The notes under the pieces are model-generated. The model was given only the letters and a program-made list of their open reading frames with translations, ran no database searches and was not told the DNA's origin. The position numbers were made by a program, and so were the translations under genes. Source: Monilinia fructicola (taxonomy: Eukaryota; Ascomycota; Leotiomycetes; Helotiales; Sclerotiniaceae). Taken from it: a stretch of DNA of 64,000 nt. The DNA is taken from positions 2,895,001 to 2,959,000 of the forward strand of contig VICG01000004.1 in assembly GCA_008692225.1 (NCBI GenBank), given 5' to 3'. This document shows, in pieces, positions 54,821 through 64,000 of the stretch (the stretch's first letter is position 1; every line of letters starts with the position of its first letter).

Positions 54821-57800
54821 ATGCCTGCCACAACCTCCGGAAGAATAATCAAGACCCGAAAGGGCAAGAAGGGTACTGCCCATCAAAAGAATCATCGATG
54901 GGAATCTTTTACTACGAAAATATCCAAATTAAATTCTCTCGACCCATTACGAAGAGTTCGCCGACATGACCTCGATGCCGAAGACATTTCTGCGACTACC
55001 TCATATTTCAGAGCCAGTCTGGAGAAATGGGCAGAACTCAATCTATCATCCGCCTTCATTTCCTTTACAGAGGAGGTACTTCCACTATGCGACAGTTTAC
55101 CCCAAATTCTACATTTCGAGGACAAGATCATGGGCCTCTTCGTTACTTATATGGAGGGAAAGCAAAGGGAATCATTGGAGCCATTGTTGGAGTTGATCAC
55201 AGACTTTGCGCATGATTTGGGACCTCGATTCGAAAAACATTATGCGAAAGCTCTGGAATTGGTTACATCGATAGCAGGAACTCCCAAGATGTTGCAGTTA
55301 TAGAATGGAGCTTTACCTGTTTTAGCGTTTCTGTTCAAATACTTGTCGAAACTTATTGTACCAGATTTACGTCCTACATTACGATTTAATGGCGCCATTA
55401 CTTGGAAAACATCGTCAACCTCCACATATTGCCAGATTCGCCGCGGAGGCTATGAGTTTTCTTATCAAGAAAGCTGGCGCACCAGCCCACCGAGAGAAGG
55501 CTCTTCCATTGATAGTTCATCATGCGAAATCGGATCTCCTGAGTATTGCAAACACCAAACAATTTTGGCCTCTACTATCATGGAATAATGACCTTGTTTG
55601 CAGAGGCTATGAAGGGTAACGGACTCAGTGTACATACATCGGGTCCAGCAATTTTCAAGTCTCTGTTCCTTGCCATTGAGGAGACTGACTTCGGGGAAAA
55701 GGAGGCTTTACCGTGGGTGGATGTAATATGTGGTGTACTGACCAGTATTATTTCATCATACGACTCCGGAGACTTTTAAGGAGGTTCTAGAATTAGTGAT
55801 AGAGGAGGCGATATTATCACTAATTCCTTTACAGAGTCGAGAACTATGTATAGTTTCAATCGACTTTTACTTTCAGCCCGAACGATAGGTATCGTTGCCG
55901 GTGTTCGAAGAGCTTCGCGCGTTCAAAATTGGCCAGCCCTTTTACAGGCCTTGTCTAGCATATTAAAAAGCAGTTTCCAAGAAACGCATCCTTGGTCGCA
56001 GCTGATGACAAACATTTGGATTTGTGGAAATACCTTATTGAGAGTACAGCTATTGCTTTAACATATTCTCCAATGGATTCAACAATCCCTTTCATTTCTC
56101 CTTTTATGGATGCATTGACTAAGGATCCGCTAGCGAAATGGTTTTTAAACATTTTGTTCTTATTTGTCCCAAGGAGAACCTGAGCGCTTTCGTACCATCG
56201 CTTTACCTTACTTTCAGAGGTTTGTCTATCTTATCCCTAGATTACTATTCCTTACTGACTTTTGTTTAGATTCATTGTTACACACTGGTCTGATGCTGAA
56301 AATGGGGATACGTTGTGTGTGTTATTACCAAAAATGGTATCATCAGGAGTGCTTCCCAGTCGATATGGAAAGGATGCATTTTCTCTACCTCAATCCTGGC
56401 AGGACCAGATTGTCAGTAAATTTTGAACGTTTAGAACTACAACCTTTTCCCGAACAAGTATCACCAGCTACCTACAACCGCAGCCCAACAACGTGGCATG
56501 ATCGATGCTTACCCAAATACAATGCTCTATTAGAAATCTTAGAGTGCACCGCTGTACATCCTTCGACGAACGCAAGAATTGCAGAGATTTTACTCCGGAA
56601 GCTTAAACTTGCACTCAGGCCATCTTCTTCACTGGCACCAGAGGAAGCTCATTTCATTGTTGGTCGTGGTTTCAGCTCCTTTTCTCGTATGACTAAAGGA
56701 GCTGGTGAAGTTGATAGGGCTCTGGAACCATTATTACGTGCAGCGGCACCTCGTTATGCTCGATTGCCAAATTTCCTGGAGGCTCTGTTAGGTTACAAAG
56801 CAAGCCTTAAACTATCTCCTAAACCTGACAATGGAAAGGCGAATGAAGAGGAAGATACGAGTGATTCAGAAGCTGAATTTGACCTTTTTGGTGCGATCTT
56901 TGGTAGAGAACCTTTCATCTGAATCTAGTGAATTGCGCCTCCTTTCTCTGCGACTACTCGAGCATATTCATGACACCGACCATGGTGTATCTTCGGAAGC
57001 AATTTCGCTCATGATTATGATTGAGCAAACACCTCTGGATTTACAATCTGCTCGCTCTGCTTCTATGCACATTCGCAAGCTTGCTTCGATTTACACTTCA
57101 CAAGGGGCCATACCGTGGATGAAATATGCCATACCGGCATTTTGCTTTGGTATGCTGACTGTGAAGATGGCACAAATCTGGGAAGATGCTAGTGCAGCTC
57201 TCAAACAAATTTCCGAATCAAAAGTTGGGGAAGAAGCAGTTGCAGTGTTGGCATTTAAATGGCTGGAGACACCATCAGTAAGATGGAATGGACCCCCCAG
57301 CACCCATAGAAAAGGATCAAAACAATGGGTTGACTGACTTTGAATGCTCCAACCTTAACAATTTAGACAAACTTGCGAAAGAGACCGACTCGGGAAGTTC
57401 TCAATGCTCGTGATACTATGTTTCAGAATTTCGAGGTCGCTCAAAAACTAGTTAATGCCCAGCCAAGTACTGCTAGATCTCAAGCGCTTCGTGTCCTGGC
57501 TGCAATCCCTATGATTGGCGAAAGACGATCTCGACAACTCATTCCGATGTTCCTTTCTTGGGCCAGCAAAGCCTCCGAGGATGTTGATGCCATGGGTGAT
57601 GAGGATGAAGCAGTTGTAAGTGACTGGACAAGAAAAGACCAGAAGGGTTTGTTGGATGTGCTGGGCCTTTTTGTCAATCCGAGGTCTATTTTTAAGTCAG
57701 AAGAGGTTTACGAAGCACTTTTGCGATTATTGGCAAATGGTGACATCGAGACCCAGAAGTCTGCTCTGAAAGCTGTTTTGACGTGGAAAAATAAGAGCGT

Positions 57801-60800
57801 CAAGCCTTACCAAGAGAACCTCTCGAATTTGCTCGATGAAGCTCGCTTCAAGGATGAGATTACTATTCTCCTTCAGGGGCAAACCTTGGTTCAACCAGAG
57901 CACCGAGAAGCCCTTATGCCAATTCTTCTCAGATTGCTCTATGGACGAACAATCTCTCGAAAGGGTGCTGCAAGTGGAAAAACAAGGTATGGAGGCAAGA
58001 AGGTTGACAGTCTTGAGAAACTTGAGTGTTCAAGATATCGAAGGGTTCTTAGATATCGCGCTTGGTGATTTGAGAGATTTAGATATGATAAAAGACGGAG
58101 CTGTTCAGATGTCCGTTTTCGAAAAGGAGTTGTTGGGCGCCAGGAAGCAAGTTGGTTTCACCAACATGATGGAGGCAGTTCTAAAAGAGCTGGCCACGAA
58201 AGTTGTACCCCTTACCCAAAAATTACTGGAAGCTGTCTTATATTGCTTGGTAATCGCCTCGCGCCAGCTACAGGGGGAGTCAGTGAAGAAACTGAGGATG
58301 ACGAAGAGACCAGCAAAACTCTCCCTCTTCAAAGTTGTTCGACAGACTGGATTGAAGTGTCTCGTACTACTGTTCAACAATTCTGCAGAATTCGACTGGT
58401 CTCCATATGTGGACCTAATTGTGACCGAAATTGTTTTACCAAGACTCGAAAACCTGCCAATTGAAACGGCCCAGGGTATCTCAGGTCTTCTCCGGTTGTT
58501 CTACACCTGGTCGGCCCTCGATCAAGACCGTTCTTCTTCTTGGTAGCAACGATCAAATTTTACCGAAGGTGGCAGAGTGTCTAGCACCTCCGAAATCTAA
58601 GGACGAGGTTAAACTTTTCGCTCTTTCCATTATCAGAGGCGTTGTCAAGTGTGCACAAGAGGAAGAAGTCGCAGGAAATGCAGTCGTGAAGAAACAGCTT
58701 TTAACTCCAAACATGGATCACTTCCTTGTTCAAATAGGAGGAATACTCCGCAATCAAAATGATATGAGTAAAGACTTATTAGAAGGCTGTGTTGAAACCG
58801 TCTCTGAGCTAGCACCTTTCGTCTCAAACTCGACACAAGGTCGCAAACCTGGTCGACGTATCAGTGTTCTTACTTGATCAACCTTCGCGAAGGGTTACTC
58901 CGAAGACCAAAGCCGGTCTACTCTTGGTTTTGGAGCACTTTGTACCTCTCTACGATTTACAAAAACGATGCGGATCTCAAGGATCGGGTTTACCATACTG
59001 TTACTTCACTATTTGGGTTCTTCAAAGACAATATTAGTAGAGAGGTCTTATCACGAGTGTTGTTGGTCTACTCGGACAAAGATCCTGTTCTGAAAGAAGT
59101 TGCTGCATTATGTTCAGACTTGAATTCTTTCGCAGAAGGGCGACTCGATGAACCAGATTACGATCGCCGATTGAAGGCTTTCAACGCCATCAACGCTAAA
59201 AGAGATGTTGAATTCGATTCTCATCAATGGACGCCATTACTTTTCAACATGCTCTTCTATATCAAGCATGACGAAGAATTTGGAATATTGTCGTCCAACT
59301 CTTCGGATGGTGTCTGTCGCTTTATCGAAACAGCCAAGGATGCGAAGAAAGTTGCAGAGTCCTCTGCTTTCCAAAATATGCTTTCCACCATTCTAATTCC
59401 AGCTCTGTTCGCTGGTGTCCGTGAGCCATCAGAAATTATTCGTCGCGAATACATGAAGGTCATGGCTCATTTAGTCCGCAACTTTCCAGATTGGTCCGAA
59501 GTCAGCGATATTCACAACCTTTTAGCTGGAGAAGATGAGGTAGAATCTTCTTTCTTCAACAATATTATTGCGGCAGGTAAAGGCCGACAGTCAAGCGCTT
59601 TAGGACTACTTTCTTCTGCTGCAGAGAAGGGAGAGTTGAGCAGCAAGAATGTCAGCCAGTTCTTCATACCTCTTATCGAACATTTCATTTTTGACAGAGC
59701 AGAGGGTAACGACGGGCATAATCTCGCCGCTGAAAGCCACAACTACCGTCGGAATTCTCTCAGGCTCGCTGGAGTGGCCACAATACCGTGCCATGCTGAA
59801 ACGATTTATTGGATATGTTCAGGCCAAACCTGATCTCGAGAAACAGATTATCCGTCTTCTCGGCAAGGTCATCGATGCTTTGGCTCTTGCAGCGCAGCCC
59901 CCCGTCGATACGGCTATGGAAACCGATATTCCGAAGATTCAAAGCAAATTGGCTACCACGATGCCAAAAGAACCTAAATTTTCAGATGATCTCACTTCCA
60001 ACATCTTACCACCACTGACGGATTACCTTCACGACAAAGACGAATCAACTGTCAGTTTGCGTGTTCCTGTTGCGGTCATAGTTGTCAGGCTACTTAAGTT
60101 ATTACCGCAAGAGAAGATGAATGAACGACTTCCGGCCGTCTTGACTGACATCTGTCATATCCTCCGAAGTAAGGCTCAAGAATCGCGAGATTTGACCAGA
60201 GATACCTTGGTAAAAATTTGCGTTTTACTTGGGCCATCTTGCTTTGGTTTTGTGTTGAAAGAGCTTCGAAGTGCTTTGGCCAGAGGCTCCCAACTCCATG
60301 TACTTTCATACACAATGCATTCTATGTTAGTGGCCACAACACCAGAGTATGCTCCTGGTGATCTCGATTATTGCTTACCTTCGATTGTCGCTATTATCAT
60401 GGATGACATATTTGGTGCGGTCGGGCAGGAGAAAGATGAAGAGGGATATATTAGCAAGATGAAGGAAGTAAAGAGTAGTAAAAGTCACGATTCCATGGAG
60501 TTAATAGCCAAGACGGCTACTCTCAGCCGCCTGACAGATTTGATTCACCCAATTCGAGTACTGCTCAAGGAGAAGCTAAACATTCGTATGGTTCGAAAAA
60601 TCGATGAGCTTTTGAACAGGATTAGTTCTGGATTGCTCAAGAATACAGCTGCTGGAAGTCGTGATAGTCTCGTCTTTTGTTATGAAGTTATCCAGGATGT
60701 ATACAACAGTCAAAAGCCCCAAGCAAAGGGAGGCAGGGATGACTATAGACTTAAACGTTACTTGCTACAGAAGGGTGCTAAGAGAGGTGGGGACCGCGGT

Positions 60801-62800
60801 GCTACAACCATCTACACCTACAAGCTTGTTAGATTTGCATTTGATGTCATGAGATCTGTCCTAAAAAAGCATGATAATCTTCGAGCACCTAGCAATCTCG
60901 CAGGCTTCATTCCAATCATTGGAGATGCAATTGCTCAAGGAGAGGAGGAGATAAAGGTTGCAGCCTTCAAGCTGCTTGGCACAATTGTGAAAGTTCCGCT
61001 TAAGATCGACAGTGATGGAACAAATCTTTACCGTGTTGCCACAGCTGAAGCTATCAAAATGTATATCGGGATCGTCCTCGACTACTTCAGAGATCGCCCA
61101 AGCTGCTCTCAAATTAATTTCGGCTGTCCTTAGAGACCGTAAAGATGTCCCTGTTAAGGACAGATCTGTTGATGATATACTGGAAAGAATGAAGGATGAT
61201 ATGACAGAGCCGGAACGAAGACATGTCACATTCAATTTCCTGAGATCTGTACTGGATTCGAAGGTTGAGACTGCCATAGTATATGATACCCTTGACTATG
61301 TCGGTACTGTTATGGTAACAAACGATGACAAGGATACCAGAGATTTGGCACGCGGTGCATACTTTCATTTTCTCCGAGACTTCCCTCAAAAGAAGAGTCG
61401 ATGGACAAAGCAATTGGCATTTATCGTTGCCAATTTAAAGTATGAGAGAGAAGGTGGAAGACTGTCGATACTCGAAGTTATTCATCTCTTGTTATCAAAA
61501 TCCTCACATGATTTCGTCCAGGAGGTTTCAGCGACATGCTTTGTACCTCTAATCTTTGTCCTTGCCAACGATGATAGCGAGAAATGTCGTATGGCAGCCG
61601 GAGAAGTTCTCAAGGAGATCTTCAAGAGAGCCGACCAAGAGCGCATCACAACCTTCCTCACTCTCCTTCGATCATGGATAAAACAGACCGAGAATACTTC
61701 AGTCGTTCGATTGGCCTTGCAAACATATGGCTTCTATTACAACTCTCAATCTGAGGTGGAAGATACAGATGTCAAGATTCTACTCGCCTCTGTGTCGGAG
61801 ACCATTCAAACAGCAAGTGATCATGAGGCTGATTGGGAGTTGATATATGCAGCTCTCCAACTTACTGCAACGATGTGCCAGAAATTTCCCGATGCACTTT
61901 TGTCTGCCAAGACATCAAAATTTATGGTCTGCTGTACGAGTATGTCTATCATACCCCCATGCATGGGTCAAATTATCCGCAGCAAGACTTACCAGCACAT
62001 ACTTTGCAGACTTTGCAAGGACTAATGCTGAAGCTGGTCTCGAAGGCTTGCCCCTTCAGGGATCTCGTGGTCTCAAACTTAGTGGTGATGATATCTCTGA
62101 TTTCATTCGCCGTATAGTTGGAATGTACAAGACTCCTGGACTTACCGAATTACTCGCGGAGGAAATTGTGAAAAACCTCATCTTCCTCGGTCGCTGCGCC
62201 GGCTCCAATAACCTGAAATGGAAGTCGTCTCAAAAAGTCGACGCAGAAGAAGAAGAAATAGAGGCCGATGAAGAAGAAGATGGAGAGTCTGTGCAGAACA
62301 CCGCTCTACAATACCTTTTTGGTCGCGTATCGTTCATTCTAAGAAGAGAAACCTCCCCACCCCGAGCATCAGCCTTGGTCCCCAAAACCTCCTCCCTCCA
62401 ACTCCTTCAAATCCTTTGCGCCAAACTCGAACCATCATCCCTGGTTCCATCTCTCCGCACCATTCTCCTGCCCCTCCACAATCTCACCGATCCTTCAATC
62501 CCTATGCCTTATTCCACCGACGATCTTTTCCGTAGTAATTACGAAGCCTTGAAGTCCTCTAGTGAAGAACTCCTCGAGACTTTAAAGAGGAAGGTTGGAA
62601 CACAAGATTATTCGGAAGCTCTGCTTAAGGTTAGAGAGGGTGTCAAAGAGAGGAGGGCACAGAGGAGTGGAAAGAGAAAGATTGCGGCTGTGAGTCAACC
62701 GGAGAAATTTGGGGAGGAGAAGAGGAGGAAGGGCGAGAGAAAGAAGGAGAGGAGGAAGGAAAGAGGCGCGGAACATAGCAAAAAGCGGAATATGTGGTAG
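54821..62800 (+). CDS. utp20: U3 snoRNP / SSU processome HEAT-repeat protein Utp20 (DRIM), split by many frame breaks
   Basis: From ATG 54821 to TAG 62800, nearly 8 kb (about 2640 aa; yeast Utp20 is about 2490). The product is a giant alpha-solenoid of the 90S pre-ribosome needed for 18S rRNA maturation in the nucleolus. The N-terminus has the family signature HRWESFTTKISKLNSLDPLR and TEEVLPLCDSLPQILHFEDK. The DRIM core is near 58,000 (TVLRNLSVQDIEGFLDIALG). The end is a basic nucleolar-type tail (EEKRRKGERKKERRKERGAE). One true intron is seen at 56220-56269 (GTTTGT...TTTAG). By my reading the frame changes about nineteen more times by single bases: near 55286, 55320, 55380, 55563, 55755, 55884, 55985, 56146, 56420, 56885, 57297, 57370, 57985, 58513, 58838, 58960, 59735, 61085 and 61940, often in homopolymers. 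Between breaks the protein is well conserved and free of nonsense codons. The gene is essential in yeast, so sequence errors are likelier than decay. Confidence 0.9.
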
Positions 62801-62984
62801 GGTGGTGGGGACCGGCTGTAATTTTGTGGTTGTGGTAGACAACAAAGTGGCGTTCTTCGGTTGCGAAAATTTTATGTATGGAAAGAGTGTCGTGGTTAGC
62901 ATAGCATTTTGAGTAGAATACCAGTAATTGTTCAATGTGCATTTTTTATATGAGAGGTGAGCATTGCCCATCTTATTTGATGTG
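62801..62984. other. Short intergenic between convergent genes
   Basis: 3' flanks only. Confidence 0.5.
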
Positions 62985-63299
62985 CTATATACATGGTATC
63001 ATGGAACCCAGAGCTACTTCTACCATTTTTTTCCCCCACGAACGCCTGCTGTTCGTACAATATTCTAAACCCGCTAAATTCAAATTTTTTCGATGTGGGC
63101 GTGTGACGTCCTTGGAAATCCCACCGTGGTGTTTTACCTCAGGCGGAATTACCGGCACAGGTTCCATCTCTTCGGGTTGAGTCTCATAATACTTTGAGTC
63201 CTGTATCTCTTCTTGCTGTTCTTCGATCCAAGATACATTTTGTTTCATCGCGTATTCCACATGTGCTCCTAGTCGCACAAACCCCCACGACAATGACAT
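62985..63299 (-). CDS. Hypothetical protein, 104 aa
   Basis: ATG frame from 63299 to 62985. The first 85 residues look like real protein (LGAHVEYAMKQNVSWIEEQQ; then a proline-rich EMEPVPVIPPEVKHHGG). Just upstream, another frame that reads VKAVRGLYATDGTVFSGHLN (about 63395-63330) could be an earlier exon or a frame-shifted N-terminal part, which would make this a longer gene or an extension of the Zim17 gene. No domain recognised. Confidence 0.35.
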   Translation of the reverse strand: MSLSWGFVRLGAHVEYAMKQNVSWIEEQQEEIQDSKYYETQPEEMEPVPVIPPEVKHHGGISKDVTRPHRKNLNLAGLEYCTNSRRSWGKKMVEVALGSMIPCI

Positions 63300-63373
63300 T
63301 CACTTCTTTGACCGAGACGTTCAAATGTCCCGAGAATACCGTGCCATCAGTCGCATATAAACCTCGCACCGCC

Positions 63374-63949
63374 TTAACTTCCCTCCGGCTGCCCAATCCC
63401 CCCACTCTCATCCCCAGCCCCAGCCCCAGCCCCAGCCCCTTCCACGTTCTCCTTTCTCCTCTCCGTGCGCGTCCCATCGCTCCAAAACTCCAAATTCCCA
63501 TCCTCGCTCAACGTCCCCTTCTTCACAAGCTGTCCCTGCTCCCTCATCAAATCCTCAATGGTTAATTTTCGATCCCCAAAAATCCCCAGGTGATCGCTGA
63601 TTACATGGCGGTTTTTGCACGAAGGACAGGTGATGAGGACGGAGCCGGCGTGGTAGCCCTGCTTTGAGATGCGGTGCGAGCTCCGCGTGGAGCAGGGTGT
63701 GCAGGTGAAGGTTATGTCGTAGGAGGGCTGGGGAGGTCGGGGCGTCGACGGGGTAGCGGGGGATGAGGAGGGGGGGGCATCAGTCAGGGGTTTGGCGCTG
63801 TAATGGCGGGGGTGCTGCTGGGTTGTGAGGAGCGGGGTAAAGGGTTTGAGGGGGGGGGTTGAGGGTGTGCGGATCGCGGAGTGTGCTGTATAACTTGTTT
63901 GTCGTGATACGGCTCGAAATACTCTAAGAGACGATGATTTGATTGACAT
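63374..63949 (-). CDS. zim17: Mitochondrial Hsp70-escort zinc-ribbon protein (Zim17/Tim15/Hep1)
   Basis: Intact 191-aa frame from ATG 63949. The first 60 residues are basic and Ser/Thr-rich (MSIKSSSLRVFRAVSRQTSY), a likely mitochondrial presequence. The zf-DNL domain follows: YDITFTCTPCSTRSSHRISK, then VLITCPSCKNRHVISDHLGI, with the two CxxC pairs that bind zinc and the DHLG-x-F end that corresponds to the DNL-type signature. Zim17 keeps matrix Hsp70 (Ssc1) soluble and supports protein import and Fe-S assembly. After the conserved IEDLMREQG helix comes a low-complexity tail with (Gly-Ala)n from a (CCCCAG)n repeat at about 63412-63438. Only 51 bp remain upstream in the window. Confidence 0.88.
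   Translation of the reverse strand: MSIKSSSLRVFRAVSRQTSYTAHSAIRTPSTPPLKPFTPLLTTQQHPRHYSAKPLTDAPPSSSPATPSTPRPPQPSYDITFTCTPCSTRSSHRISKQGYHAGSVLITCPSCKNRHVISDHLGIFGDRKLTIEDLMREQGQLVKKGTLSEDGNLEFWSDGTRTERRKENVEGAGAGAGAGDESGGIGQPEGS
63412..63438. repeat. (CCCCAG)n hexamer repeat inside the zim17 gene
   Basis: About four and a half perfect copies. On the minus strand they encode Gly-Ala repeats in the C-terminal tail. Length variants would stay in frame. Confidence 0.85.
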
Positions 63950-64000
63950 TGTGAAAGGTTTGCCGCACGTCGTGGTGTGCTGGTGACTTTGGACTGGGAT

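Noticed and set aside
54821..62800. Programmed frameshifting as cause of the Utp20 breaks
   Set aside because: Too many sites, both directions of shift, no common slippery heptamer, and similar breaks in unrelated genes.
1..64000. CRISPR arrays, rRNA genes, transposase or reverse transcriptase genes, polyketide or peptide synthetase clusters
   Set aside because: None seen on either strand; repeats present are simple or tandem, without spacers or transposon coding sequence.

Overview
The window reads as nuclear DNA of a filamentous ascomycete (Pezizomycotina). It has short GT-AG introns (about 42-104 nt), typical CTRAC-like branch sites, long intergenic DNA and fungus-type families: a DUF3292-like membrane protein, a secreted GH3 beta-glucosidase, a Zn(II)2Cys6-like cluster, Qri7, Tep1, Drn1, Utp20 and Zim17. 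A Leotiomycete of the Sclerotiniaceae type would fit the base composition and the many unrecognised genes, but that is an impression and not shown here.

Layout. 1-5.6 kb: a possible 3' end of a gene at the left edge, then sparse DNA. 5.6-7.5 kb (-): a PTEN/Tep1 phosphatase with several frame breaks. 7.5-14.2 kb: diverged tandem repeats, a two-phase nonamer microsatellite and a broken unrecognised gene (about 12.6-11.2 kb, -) whose 3' part carries a ~132-bp coding tandem repeat. 14.2-23.2 kb: three housekeeping-like genes, mitochondrial tRNA-modifying Qri7 (-), a DUF3292-like membrane protein (+) and a 1026-aa ankyrin protein (+). 23.2-28.3 kb: gene-poor, visibly AT-rich DNA. 28.3-43.3 kb: an accessory block of short, mostly coiled-coil or acidic proteins of unknown function, including a tandem diverged paralogue pair (37.6 and 39.6 kb), a pseudogene with C-to-T-type stops (32.3 kb), a protein with a C-terminal zinc cluster (34.6 kb) and a tail-anchor-like membrane protein (42.3 kb). 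44-47 kb (-): nine-exon secreted GH3 beta-glucosidase. 49.0 kb: intron-containing elongator tRNA-Met(CAU). 50.6-52.2 kb: small single-membrane-span proteins. 52.7-62.8 kb: Drn1/CWF19L1-like (-) and Utp20 (+), divergent from one 300-bp promoter region. Right edge (-): Zim17/Hep1 mitochondrial zinc-ribbon chaperone factor and a small unknown gene.

The dominant oddity is technical or evolutionary. Many otherwise well-conserved genes carry single-base frame breaks, often in homopolymer runs: Utp20 has about nineteen, Tep1 at least five, GH3 two, Drn1 one, DUF3292 one and several accessory genes one to three. Others (ankyrin protein, Qri7, Zim17) are intact. Because the broken frames still encode well-conserved protein and lack scattered nonsense substitutions, sequencing or assembly indels are the best explanation. 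The 32.3-kb locus and perhaps two others differ, with in-frame stops of the CAG>TAG, CGA>TGA or CAA>TAA kind, as expected from RIP-like or ordinary decay.

No operon-like logic links the conserved genes. Drn1 (RNA lariat/spliceosome turnover) and Utp20 (pre-18S rRNA processing) share a divergent promoter. Qri7 and Zim17 both act in mitochondria. The best candidate for something undescribed is the coiled-coil cluster at 28-42 kb.
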